Assembly: GCA_019096155.1 (NCBI GenBank)
Contig: JAHCVI010000005.1
Coordinates: 1,250,468-1,314,467 of the forward strand
Length of the DNA stretch: 64,000 nucleotides
Direction: 5' to 3'
Origin: Staphylotrichum longicolle
Taxonomy: Eukaryota; Ascomycota; Sordariomycetes; Sordariales; Chaetomiaceae
In this document: positions 53,999 through 64,000 of the stretch, in pieces
How the letters are laid out: every line of letters begins with the position of its first letter
Numbering within the stretch: the first letter of the stretch is position 1
The notes under the pieces: model-generated
The model's input: only the letters and a program-made list of their open reading frames with translations
The model's database searches: none
Told to the model about the DNA's origin: nothing
Translations under genes and position numbers: made by a program

Positions 53999-56900
53999 TT
54001 ACTGCCGTGCTAGAATTCTATCCAACTCCCATTGGTGAACAGGACCGCCGTTTACCCACCGGAATACGGCGGGTGTGCCATTCTTGGGGGGCCAAAATGA
54101 TGAACGGGTCGCGGCCCAGACATATCTGAATGGCGACTCGTTCTGCACTTCATTCGACAACCTGACAAGGCGTCCCGTCCTCCCATATAGGTAGATGGCC
54201 AAGGCGAGCAAGGCGAACAGGCAAAGGACGCAAAGTGTACAGACTTCCAGGCTAAAGTAGGCAAGAAGGGTGGCGCCAAGAACTTTGCTCGCCTCGCTTC
54301 CCGTCCCCAGGATGCTCACGGTTATGAGACTCCCAAGTGCAACCCCGATGAGCAAGACGAAAAATAGCGTGCTGACAAAACGTGCGGCCTGTGTGCGCTC
54401 GCGAGAATGATCGACAGATGGTTCGAAATGGAGGGTGAGTAGCTGAAACATGAGAAATAGAACGCAAACAGCTGCCACACCCCCTCCGCCGAACACTATC
54501 GAAGAGGCACCCTTGACGTTGTCGCTAGCACTGGTCCGGTTTTGGGCGGCCTCTCTCATCCCGTTCGCCTGTGGTATCATCTCCGCGGTCCAAACGCCGG
54601 AGAGATACAGGCAGTAACCCACCAACGGCAGTACCACAAAGGGCAGGACGACGTGCTGCAACAGCACGTGGGCAAGGAGAGCCTCGAAGACGTAATCGGG
54701 TCCTCGGGCGGCGCCCCGCGCGGCAAGGAGGGCGGCAATGCGAGCGTCCTGTGCTTTCAGTCGCAGCCCGCTCTCGTCGCAGCGTGCCGGGTCGACGTGG
54801 GCCGTCCAGCTCACCACATCCAGAGCCGTGGCCCACGATGGGCGCCACCCGTTCCAGAGTTGCCACCGCCGATGGAGTCGCCTCCAATTGCCGTGGATGG
54901 AATAGACGTCGGGAATGCCGTCAAAATCCAGCAAGGCCCGGAGCGCAACCAGATCGCGGCGCACCGCCGCAGCAAGAATGGGGTCGCTGGATGCCCTGTC
55001 GTCAGCGTCAGCGTCAGTGTCGGCGCGCGTTGACGGAGGCAATCGGATTTTCTGCTTTTGCGCCCTGTTGGCAGCACTGATGGTTGCCCAGAGCTTGATG
55101 TAGTCGGCGGGCGGGGACTCGTAATATCCCTCCCACCGCAGGACACGATGATTCCACCAAGCTTGCCTCCAACTCACGGCGCAGTCCCGGTCAACCCCCC
55201 GCCAGAAGCCCGGGTAGCGCCACAAGAGCAGGTTGACATCTTCCATGGTGATGATCTTCTCAACGCCGGACTGCGACGCCAGCACTAGCAGGTTTTGAGC
55301 AGCACCAATACCCCTGTGCCCCTGACTTGAAGCCAGCAGCTCTAGCACATTCCCGCGCGCCGGGGCTTGCGGGCTCGCGCCATGTTCCATCAGAAACAGG
55401 GCCAACTCGTTCCATCTACGCGCTGCAGCGTAGTAAAGCGGTGGCTCGTCGAACCCGGTGATCGAGAGGCATGCCGACTCGAATGGAGATTCCGCCGCCC
55501 ATTCGTATGGGCCTCGCATGCCCGCCTGGGCCATAGACGCCACGAGTATTTTCCTACTGCAGGTCAGCTCCGAGCCATGTCGTCTCTGAAGAATTAGAGA
55601 GAAAAAGAGAGGCCTCTCCGTACGCTAGCTGAACGTCGCGGTGGACTGACATGGCAATTGCTGTCATGTACATGATAGGGTATCGGATGATGCCATCGAA
55701 AGGTCTAAAGTCTTCCGGGACCGCATCGCCGACCAGCACGCAGCTGCGCCAGACCTGGACCGGGAAATACGAGACCAGATTGGATGGGCCGTGGGACTTT
55801 TGCATAGTCCTCACGGTGGCGTCGTTGTAATGCGCATCTCGTCGCACCTCCGACCTGACAAAGCAGGGGAAATGATCTCCTCTCCGCAGGGTTGCTCTGG
55901 CTTCCCCGGCGAGAAGGACGCGAAGCACGCTCCGTCTGTCGTGCAGTATTGCCATCAACACCGCGTCCGCAACGCCCTCCATCTGTCGGTAGTTTGTCGG
56001 GCGTGACGGGAGGCGGTCCCCAGCTGTTGGACCAGGCGCGTCGAAACGCCCACCACCGGCCACGGGGATGCTGTGGAGGTCATGGTGGTATGGTGCCATC
56101 GTCTTCGGCCCGGGTTTTTGATAGACACGGTGCCGATAGTCGTAGAGTACGGGGTAGTGCCGGCAAGCTCCTTCGATGGGCTCTGAGTCTGTGTTGAGAT
56201 CCGAGTCCTCGTCCGGGTCCTCGTAGCCGTCGTCGTTTGCGGCGGCCACGCTCTCTTCAGTCGGGTCCACACGTATGAGTGATTCCTCAGACGATCGAGA
56301 AAGTGGCATGACGCTCCTTGCACCGCCCTCGCGACCAGCGGCGCCACGCATAAACTGCACTAGTTTTTCCATTGATATTGGGGCACGTTCGTCCTCCGTG
56401 GAGGAGGTCTCGCCCATCTGCCTCAGATACAGAAGACCATGGATTTCTTTGCACCTGTCCCAGCGGTTGTACGGCGAGTTGAACAGGGTCCCCGGCACCG
56501 TCCATGACTGAAGCGACGCCAGGAACCTGACTGCATCGGCTCTGCCCTCCCGTATGGCGAAGAAGAGGGCATTTCTTGCCTTGCCGCAGGGCTGTGCAAA
56601 GATGGTCGGCTCGTGGCGGGCCAGGAAACCGAGCGATCTCTCCAAGTTCTGGATGTAATTCCTGCCGTGGTTGATCATCCGGAACATGGGCTCTGGTATG
56701 TCAAAGCCGGAAGCCGGGCTCGCAGCCACGCCGCCAATAATGCACAGCTCGGGGAGTGAGCAGCGCCGGCCATTGCTCCAGATGTAGGTCTGTCCGAGGC
56801 TGTTGAGAAGCCGAGTGCCTCCAAAATGACGCTCTAGCACTTGGAGCACTTCTGGGTGGTGTAGGCGCAAGGCCCATGCCATCAGAGTCCGCTGGGTTGC

Positions 56901-59396
56901 CAGTGGGATGGCTTCGTGCGCGGCGGTGACTGAAAGGGAGTGCACCGTCAGCTTGATAAGCGTGTCGAGCGTGTGGGCGTCATTTGCAAAGATGGCTCGA
57001 AGACTCGGGCAGCTCCGTCCGCGCGGCCGAGGGTCCAGATACGTGTTTCCTGAGTAGTCGGTCGCCTCGGCGCTGGGGTCGGCGCCGGCGTCGACCAGAA
57101 GTCGAGCTGCCCCGGGGATATCTGGGCCATCCAGGCAGGTTAAGAAGTGCAGGGGGTTCTCGAATAAAACGTTGGCGAGATTCGCGTCGGCGCCCAGGTC
57201 GAGAAGCATCCGGACCAGATCAAAATGCCCAGCTCTGGTAGCGCAGAGAAGTGGCGTATCCCCCTGTTCGTTCCGGGCATTGACCAAGGGGGTGTTGAGA
57301 AGTGACGGTGAGAGCGTCTGGAGGATTGACAGATTTCCGACCGATGCCACCCAGTGAAGAACAGTGTCCTGCCTCGAATTTACGAGGAGGCCCGGATCCT
57401 CCAGGAACCTGGGCGTTGGCTCCACGCCGTCATAGAGCCGGCCGGGGTTACCGCAGAACGTCTGCCGGTAAGTTCGGAGGGCTTCCGTAGCGCCGCGTCG
57501 CTTGACCTCGACCATCGACTCCAAGGCAATGGAAGAACCTTTGGACGCCGCATCAAACAACCAGCCCCGTATGTCGTAGCGCTCCGGGATCGGCTGCCCA
57601 AGAGCTTCCGAGACACGGAGCGCAACGGCTCGCGCCCACGCATCGCCAAGTTCGGCCGCATTTAGCAAGGAGGTGGTGGCCGATGTCCTCCAGCAATCCC
57701 CGCCAAACTCGGGCCCAGAATGGCGAGTGATACGGCTGGCATGACACATTGCGAGCTCGACCCAGGCGGCGGCCCGTCGTGTGTCTTCAAGGGATTCGGC
57801 AACCCTCTGCAAGGCGTCTTCGATATGGTCCATGAAGACGGCACTCAGCTGGTGCAATGAATAGTATGGAATGGAGATCTAGAGCATTGTGAGTCCTCGG
57901 GGCCATCATCCAAGGGGTAGTGATGCATCCGTACCGCGTTTGTTAGCAAGGAGTCGTCCATTCTTTGAAGCTCGCGACTCTGCCTCTCCCTGTAAATAGA
58001 CGGCTTAGTCGAATCACAGCGCCGCAGCGACAAGTTGCCGTTGACTTACCGTCCGTCGAGGAGCTTGACGACTGCATCCAGACTCCTTGTCCCCGGATCC
58101 AACTGAATCGTCTTCTCCCAGATTCGGTGGATGATAGAGAACTCGGCAAGATCGGAGTCAGAATCTTCCTGGTCAACGAGTTGTAATTGACGCGTCAGAT
58201 ACTGTCTCATCTGGTCCTCCTTCTTCAACTTCTCAACGGTCTGTCGGAGAGGCATGCTTGGGTCAGACGGTGGATCGCGCTGGATGCACTGCTTGAGATC
58301 CAAACCGAGAATGAGACCAGCAAAGATGAGCCCATACGAGTAGATGTCAGTCGCCATGAGTTGGGTAGTCGGCGCCGCCTTCTCCCACTCGGGGGCGGCA
58401 TAAATCCATGTTCCACCGGGGAGACGACTTATCCCCCCCATGTCGAGAATCGAGTGGCTGAAGTCGGCAATCTTAGCATGCAGAGTAGGCTTGTTGAAGA
58501 TGAGTACGTTCTGCGGCTTTACATCGCCGTGGACGATGCCGCATTGGTGGAGCGCAGAGAGGCCACAGGCAATGTCGAGAGCAATGCTCTTCTTGGTTGA
58601 GAATGGGAGGTACTGGTGCCTGGAATGCCGGTCTTCGAGTCAGTACCTTATGCGGCGCAAGCGGAAATGAGACCAAGGATCGTACCGTGACTGGAAATCT
58701 GCCAGGTCCGTGTTGGCTCGCTCCAGGAGGAGAAATGGCTCTGGGTAACCCTTGATCAAGTGTTAATGCCGGACTGGCTCAGAATTGCGTGCTTGTCTGG
58801 GCCAAGCCATGGTTTGGGCTACTGACCGATTCGAGCTCCCAGTTGATGCCGAGAATCTTGATGATATTAGGGTGCTCGCGGAGGGGTTTATGGCTCAGAA
58901 CCCGAATCTCCGAAATGAAGCCACGGCGAGCGTCAGCATCGCCATGTCCACCGTCCGGCGAGAAGAGTCTGGCCGCCGACCTTTTGAGCACGACGACGTG
59001 CTTGCGCTGCCTCACCTGGTGGGAGGTGACGATGCTCGGCCGGGTGATAGCGGCGAAGACGCTTGACACGGCTGACACAGCGCCACACCCGATGTGCTTG
59101 CCGACGTCCTGGCCGGCCCGGAGCTGCATTTCCAAGATGCCATCCTGTGAGTAAAGGTTGGCCACCGCCGTCATGAGGGCGAGGAAATCGAACTGCTCCG
59201 ACTCGTACTCCTCGTTGGTGGCGGACCCAGGCGCCAGCCGAGCCGTCGTCCGCCGTCCGAACGAGATGGAGGCATCAAGAACGCTGTGGAACCTCGACCG
59301 AGCTAGATTTGCTGCTTGCTGGCTTCTCGTTTGCTGCCTATCAAGCGGGCCAGAGGTGTCTGAGATGCTTTCACGAATGGAGCTTGCGTGCGACAT
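53999..59396 (-). CDS. protein kinase - ankyrin repeat - four-transmembrane fusion protein
   Basis: Six exons (complement): 58827-59396, 58686-58750, 58050-58619, 57935-57989, 55624-57878 and 53999-55556. All phases agree, giving about 1690 residues. Kinase: Gly loop GCGAVSAV (~103-110), Lys138 in VVVLKRSA, Glu163 in FISEIRVL, catalytic loop VHGDVKPQNVL with Asp244 (HGD in place of HRD), DFS (264-266) in place of DFG, and APE in YAAPEW. The key catalytic residues are kept, so activity is plausible. From ~590 come ankyrin-like repeats (DTVLHWVASVGN, GDTPLLCATRAGHFDLVRML, NPLHFL), with another at the start of the last exon (PPLYYAAARRWNELALFLME). The C-terminus has four hydrophobic helices (e.g. 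LLQHVVLPFVVLPLVGY, VLFLMFQLLTLHF, FVSTLFFVLLIGVALGSLI). It starts 445 bp from a divergent HeLo-pseudokinase gene. The likely role is a membrane-bound signalling kinase. The last joint (67-nt intron) could alternatively be a boundary between two genes. Confidence 0.82.
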
Positions 59397-59841
59397 GGCG
59401 CCAAGCCGTCACGGATGACGGCGTGCAGGACCGAGAAAGCTACAATGTAATATGAGTGGTGAGGCGGAATCAGTATACCCACGATATGAGAGTCCAGCTC
59501 TCCGCGTGGCTGCTATCGCTGCATGTGCCCATGAGAAGAGACGTAAAATCGGACACTGGCTCACCAACGTCTCCAGATTGGAGAGCGGGCGCTCGCGATC
59601 GGGGCGCCTCTTCCTACACGCTGCAGCCCAAGCCATCATGTGTTTCGCTACGCGCCAACGTTGCCGAGTGTGTCGCGCATGCTCCCACACCCGACACAAT
59701 TCTGAAACCTCAACGGGGTGCGCCTGTCCCTCCTTGCATGGCCCTCCACGGACAACGTATCGCACAAAATCCCTGGCGGACAGCCTGATCACCGCCTGTT
59801 GCCTTTCGGACCGCAACGACTGGACTCAAACAACATCCACC
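59397..59841. promoter_or_regulatory. shared divergent promoter of the kinase-ankyrin and HeLo genes
   Basis: Only 445 bp separate the two start codons, so both promoters overlap and co-expression is likely. A plus-strand frame stays open through this interval (from 59452), but its translation is Cys/Arg-rich and unlike the HeLo family. I therefore treat it as non-coding. No clear TATA box. Confidence 0.5.
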
Positions 59842-61821
59842 ATGTCAGGACTCGAGGTTCTCGGGGCGGCCGCCAGCATCTTTGGCGTCGTCGGTGCAGT
59901 CAAGACTTGCGTCGACTTGTTGGACGTTATTTCGACGGCACGCAGCGCCCAGCGCGACCTGGAAGACCTGATCGTATTCCTACAATGGCAGCGCATTCGC
60001 TTTTTCTGCTGGGTCCTTGAGACTGGGTTCGCCAATGCGCCCGACGCCGGCGCCCGGAATGGCCCCGGGCAAACGTCATCAACGTCGAGCCATCAAATGC
60101 TTGCAATGCTGCCGAGAGAGTTCCGCCTACCCTTCTTCCTCACGCACATCGAGCGCGCCATCAGCAATATGAACAGCCGGCTGCAGGCCACGGAGCACAT
60201 TATCCAGCGGTACTGCGCCGCTAAGAAGTCTCGAGCATCATTCACCGGCGACAGAAGCTGGACAGAGAGGATGGCGTACTTCCTCGACCGACGGCCGGTT
60301 GCCGGACCCGCGAATTCTCTGGGTCCGCCACTGCTCCGCAGCCACTCGCCGCGGACGCCATCTCCGACAGCATCAGCCGAGGCCCGCAAACTGGCCTTTT
60401 TGGACAAGGTGCGGTGGGTGTCAGGGGACGCGAAGGAGCTCAAGCACCTTCTTGACACGCTGCAGCAGTACAACACCCAGTTGGCCGACATGCTTCCGCC
60501 GTCGCGATCTCGCAGCCTTCGGAGGCGCTGTGAGCGGGAGTTGACGACATCTCCGGGTATGGCAAGTCAGTTGGTGGCTCTGGATACAGCCAGCACTGGC
60601 CCTCTCGACGATCTTGGAGAGCTGCAGGAGGCAAGGCGTTACAGAACCATGGTATCCCTCCTCGAGCGGCCTGACGACGACTCGCGAGTCGAGCCATCGG
60701 GCACTCGAAACCCCAGAACCCCCAGCCCGTCAAGATTCCCCTCCCTCTTGCCTCTTCATCTCCGCTTAACCGATCTGACCTTCGCCAACTCCCCGACATC
60801 ACCCTGGGCCGACCGCGATTTCGTCTCATACAACCACACCCCAGCGATCGTAGAGTGGCGATGCTATCCAAAGAGCGTCTCAGCCCAGGAACGCTCCTAC
60901 ATCGAGGCCCGAGTGCACGGCTTGTCGATGCAGCTCTGCCAGCTCTCGGCGGTCTCCGACGCCGGCCTCCTCTCCTGTCTGGGCTACGTCCACGACGAGA
61001 CAAACTCGCGCTATGGGACTCTGTTCGCCTTCCCCCGGGGCTGCGACGCCTCGTTTCGGCCCATGTCGCTCCACGAACGTCTGCGACGAGACCACGAGAA
61101 GCACGTGCGTCGCGAGCTCAAGGAGCGGTTCGATCTCGCGCATGCCCTCATACTGGTCGTCTACCGACTGCTGTCGGTGAACTGGCTGCACCGAAACCTC
61201 TCGAGCGACAGCCTGCTGCTTTTCGACGCCGGCCGCAGCCGGACAGCCGATGGTGGCAGCGGCGGTTGTGGGCTTTTCGTCTGTGGCTTCGCCCGCTCGC
61301 GCCGAGATGCTCGGCTCGAGCTCAGCGAGAAGGCCCCGACGGGACCAAGCAGAGCCGATCGCTCCGATGATCATCGTCTTTACTGGCACCCCGATCGGGT
61401 CGTCTTATTCGAGGCCGCTGCGAACAACCGTGCGGGTTGTTCAGCGGGGACGCCCCCGTGCAATTTGCTGCCGGCGAGTTACAGGAGAGAGTTCGACGTC
61501 TACAGTTTGGGAATCCTCCTCTTGGAGATTGGGTTTTGGTGTCCGATCCGGCGGATTTCTCGAGACTCCAGAGCACAAACCCCCGCAGCGTTCGCATCGG
61601 AGCTCCGCACACGATATGTGCCAGAGCTTGAGGGGAGGATGGGGAAGGTGTACGCCGACATTGTGGCCTACTGTTTGGCAGGGGGTTCTGCACAGGATTG
61701 TTCTGTCGCGTCAAATGGAAACTCGAGCGATGAGTACTTGGCACAGACGAAGCGTTTTCTGGAAACGTTTGAGCAGAACGTGGTGGCTAAGATTGAGGGC
61801 CCGTATTTGGGGGTGGAATGA
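59842..61821 (+). CDS. HeLo-domain (fungal cell-death) protein with C-terminal pseudokinase
   Basis: A 659-residue single-exon protein. I chose the ATG at 59842 for its ideal context (CCACCATGTC) and because the HeLo domain starts there. Residues 1-220 match the HeLo (prion-inhibition and propagation) domain: hydrophobic first helix MSGLEVLGAAASIFGVVGAV, KTCVDLLDVI, an RDLEDLIVFLQWQRIRFF helix, and a late DKVRWVSGDAKELKHLLDTL block. After a linker, residues ~300-659 look like a protein kinase C-lobe (LAHALILVVYRLLSVNWLH, EFDVYSLGILLLEIGFW). The catalytic loop is HRN (Asn452 for Asp) and the DFG position reads CGF (481-483), so it should be inactive. HeLo domains disrupt membranes and kill the cell when activated. 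Here the pseudokinase would be the control module. No C-terminal amyloid motif is seen. Confidence 0.85.
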   Translation: MSGLEVLGAAASIFGVVGAVKTCVDLLDVISTARSAQRDLEDLIVFLQWQRIRFFCWVLETGFANAPDAGARNGPGQTSSTSSHQMLAMLPREFRLPFFLTHIERAISNMNSRLQATEHIIQRYCAAKKSRASFTGDRSWTERMAYFLDRRPVAGPANSLGPPLLRSHSPRTPSPTASAEARKLAFLDKVRWVSGDAKELKHLLDTLQQYNTQLADMLPPSRSRSLRRRCERELTTSPGMASQLVALDTASTGPLDDLGELQEARRYRTMVSLLERPDDDSRVEPSGTRNPRTPSPSRFPSLLPLHLRLTDLTFANSPTSPWADRDFVSYNHTPAIVEWRCYPKSVSAQERSYIEARVHGLSMQLCQLSAVSDAGLLSCLGYVHDETNSRYGTLFAFPRGCDASFRPMSLHERLRRDHEKHVRRELKERFDLAHALILVVYRLLSVNWLHRNLSSDSLLLFDAGRSRTADGGSGGCGLFVCGFARSRRDARLELSEKAPTGPSRADRSDDHRLYWHPDRVVLFEAAANNRAGCSAGTPPCNLLPASYRREFDVYSLGILLLEIGFWCPIRRISRDSRAQTPAAFASELRTRYVPELEGRMGKVYADIVAYCLAGGSAQDCSVASNGNSSDEYLAQTKRFLETFEQNVVAKIEGPYLGVE

Positions 61822-62059
61822 TCCGGGTTCGCCCAGTTCTGCAAACTGTAGAGTCAGAAAAGTGCTGAACATGGAGGTGATTGTGACCTGAGTGAAGTCT
61901 TCCACAAGGCACCTCGTCGGCGTTTACGACGAGTGATCCCATTTGGCGGGTTACCAGACCCGTTACGATGAACAAAGGCAATGCTGTCAAGGCCCCGTAT
62001 CCAGGACTCATCTGACAGTGTCCTAGGACTTCAACTCTTGGCCGGTTCCCTCTGCCGCG
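61822..62059. other. short convergent intergenic region
   Basis: Overlapping 3' ends of the HeLo gene and the minus-strand gene; no other features. Confidence 0.4.
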
Positions 62060-64000
62060 CTACGGCACAGGCACTTCTTTCGTCTGCAGGAACGTCCTAC
62101 ACCCCTGGATGACCTTGTCCAGAACAACTGCAGGATCTGGTTGGGTCTCCAAGTCCTGACCAAGGACAACGGGCAGCCGTTCAAGGTACGTCGGCGCGTC
62201 CGCGTCTCTGGGGCCAAGACGCTCCTGCATCTCCGGCCCAAACGCCTCGACGACCGCCTCGAGCAGCGCCACCGAGTCATCGAACAGCTTAAAGTAATCC
62301 AACGTGAGCAGTCCGTCCAACTGGGACGTGACCGTCGTGTCCAGCAACCGCAGCATGTCGATGGGCGAGAGCTGGGAAAAGTCCCTTCCGTGCATCAACC
62401 CCTTTCCAAACTCTTTCGTCGCCGCACCAGTCGCGTGCTTGACGAGCGCCCTGCTCTCGCCATCCTCTTGTCTGGCCTCCTCGCCGTCCGGGGCGGTAAG
62501 AGCGCCTGCGATCTGGGTCTCCGCCCGCTTGCTGCCCTCAATCTGCAGGCGCTGCGCGCTGAGCTCGTCGACGTAGTCGACGAATGCGAGGCCCGTGTCG
62601 TCGTGGCAATACCGCTGGTGGAGCTTCCACCGCACCGCAACGTCCGGCACAAACCTCTCATCGGCCTCGAGGTCAGGCACAGTCCTCGTCTTCCCGCGCT
62701 GCCCGCGATCCAGATCCGCAAAGTTGCGAATGATGGCCGCACCCTACTCCTCCCGCAACCCGCGCCTAAACCGGCTTTCCTCGACGTACGTGGCCGCGTA
62801 CGTTTCCATCTCCGCCCACCGCGGGACGGCCCGGTCCGCCGCGAGCGCCGCATGGTACAAGTACGCGGCGGCATCGACGATGGAGCTGAGCATGACAAAC
62901 TCGTGCCCCAGCTGACTCTGCACGAGCCTCGCGCGGAAATCGAGCAGCCCCGCCCAGACGGGCTCGTGCCGGAGCAGAAAGAAGGCGTCCGGGTCCTCCT
63001 CGTAGCCGACCTGCCGAAAGCGCGCCTTCTTGTCGTCAAACAGGAAATCTTCTACCATGTAGTGCTTGGTCTCCCAGGTGCGAGCGAGCCAGCGGCGCTT
63101 GAAGTCGTGGTCCCGGCAGTACTTGGTCGGGTTGTGCGCCTCGAGGGCTTCCTTGAGCCGCGCGGCGGTGGGTTGGAGGAGCTCAAAGGGCTTGTCGCAG
63201 TCTGTTTCGACGATGTTGCGGATGTCGACCCAGAGGTGGAGGGAGAAGATCAGGGACGAGGTGTAGTCCCTCAGCATCAGGCTCGTCTGCAAGTCGAGGA
63301 GCAGTTGGGATTCGGAGGGGAGGATGGGCTGTTCTTGTCCGTTTTTCTTGAGGGCCTTGAGGTGGGCGGCTTCCATGATGAGCTGGCCGGTGACGCTGTC
63401 CTCGAAGGCCTTCCACTCGGCCAGGTTTTTGGCGCCGTAGGTGGTCGGAGTCCGCTGAGACGGAGTGAGCATGGGCACTTTTCCTGGTGGGATCATGGAT
63501 AGGGTCCGCTTCAGGACGAAGCACGAGTTCAAGCCTAGCCAGTCGGATTCCTCCCTCCAGATGCGCTCGTTGGTGCTTTCTTTGTCTAGGTCGTCGTACG
63601 AGTCGTAGTCGACGTGGTCGATGCCGAAGTGGTAGAAGAGCATTTCCATCATGAAGTCGTATCGTGCCAGTCTCGGGCTGAGAGGCCTCAGTTCGTTGAT
63701 GAGATCGTACTCGAGCTGGTGGAAGAGGTCGAAGGCGGCGCTTGTGATGACGGCTAGGGTGTCGAGCGGGACGGACCGATCGTACCAGTAGTCGCACCAA
63801 CGTTCTGCGACGTAGTTTCGGATGGTGTTAAAATCTTCGAAGAAACAGTAGACCATCATGTAGAGGTCAAACTCGTCCTCCTCATCATCGTCTTCATCCT
63901 CGCCGGGAAGCCCAAAGCGGAAGTTGTCGACCCAGTTGGCGCCGCGCTTGGCCTTGACCACCTGCTTCTCGGGCTTCTTGGGCTTCTGCGTCTTCTTGCT
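62060..64000 (-). CDS. large fungal protein, probably DUF6604 group; N-terminus outside the window, one in-frame stop
   Basis: The frame enters from the right edge with a Lys/Pro-rich linker (KKTQKPKKPEKQ), then VDNFRFGLPGEDEDDDEEDEFDLYMM and a long helical region with aromatic residues (YMMVYCFFEDFNTIRNYVAE, LIFSLHLWVDIRNIVETDCD, EFVMLSSIVDAAAYLYHAAL). The style matches fungal proteins whose N-terminus is DUF6604; that domain itself would lie beyond base 64000, so the name is tentative. At 62744-62746 an in-frame TAG interrupts the protein, and the same frame continues with clear protein character (GAAIIRNFADLDRGQRGKTR) to 62060. It could be a nonsense mutation, a tiny unrecognised intron or a sequence error. 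Function unknown; it is next to the HeLo/kinase pair. Confidence 0.6.

Noticed and set aside
59452..59841. 130-codon in-frame upstream extension of the HeLo protein
   Set aside because: Open by chance: Cys/Arg/His-rich and unlike any HeLo N-terminus, while the ATG at 59842 has an excellent context and starts the domain exactly.
62141..63502. 453-codon plus frame at the right end
   Set aside because: Shadow of the minus-strand gene; Val/Arg/Leu-rich repetitive translation.
1..64000. tRNA or rRNA genes and CRISPR arrays
   Set aside because: No tRNA B-box with a matching cloverleaf was found by eye, no rRNA-like stretch and no regularly spaced repeats; a covariance-model scan would be needed to exclude a tRNA.

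Overview
The window reads as nuclear DNA of a filamentous ascomycete, most likely a Sordariomycete of the Sordariales/Chaetomiaceae type. The evidence is GC-rich coding sequence, short GT-AG introns (mostly 50-120 nt), fungus-specific families (subgroup-C LysM chitinase, LysM secreted protein, naphthol-reductase-like SDR, HeLo cell-death domain), a pogo/Fot-like DNA transposon and AT-richer gene-poor repeat patches. The species call is inference; there are no rRNA or mitochondrial landmarks.

Layout. 0-13 kb: the start of an F-box-like gene running off the left edge, an Ala-rich small protein, an aldo-keto reductase, a possible twin-HMG-like protein, a six-exon cytochrome P450, a membrane-anchored repeat protein and a flavin-reductase-like protein. 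13-17 kb: an orphan four-exon gene with a decayed partial duplicate, copies of a dispersed repeat, and tandem and foldback repeats. 17-26 kb: a large killer-toxin-type GH18 chitinase with two LysM domains and a chitin-binding domain (minus strand), then a small unknown gene and a secreted protein with four LysM domains (plus strand), which together form a chitin-related cluster. 26-32 kb: two broken small genes, an adenosine-deaminase relic, and a pogo/Fot element inserted into a copy of the dispersed repeat. 32-53 kb: phenylalanine ammonia-lyase, a naphthol-reductase-like SDR, a Ser/Thr-rich wall protein, an SGNH hydrolase with FN3-like modules, the Sit4-associated SAPS protein, an unknown two-exon gene and a histidine phosphatase.

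The most interesting region is 54-64 kb. A long minus-strand gene encodes one chain with an apparently active protein kinase, ankyrin repeats and four C-terminal membrane segments. Head to head with it, 445 bp away, is a plus-strand gene encoding an N-terminal HeLo (fungal cell-death) domain fused to a degenerate pseudokinase. An active kinase paired with a four-helix-bundle-type executioner carrying a pseudokinase is formally like the animal RIPK3/MLKL necroptosis pair. I propose the two as a candidate fungal cell-death or incompatibility module. A third gene, probably of the DUF6604 group, converges on it and runs off the right edge.

Many otherwise convincing genes, including the conserved SAPS gene, are interrupted by isolated one-base shifts, several in G/C runs. 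Either several genes are pseudogenes or, more likely for the conserved ones, the assembly carries residual indel errors. Exon coordinates below come from splice-site and reading-phase reasoning by eye.
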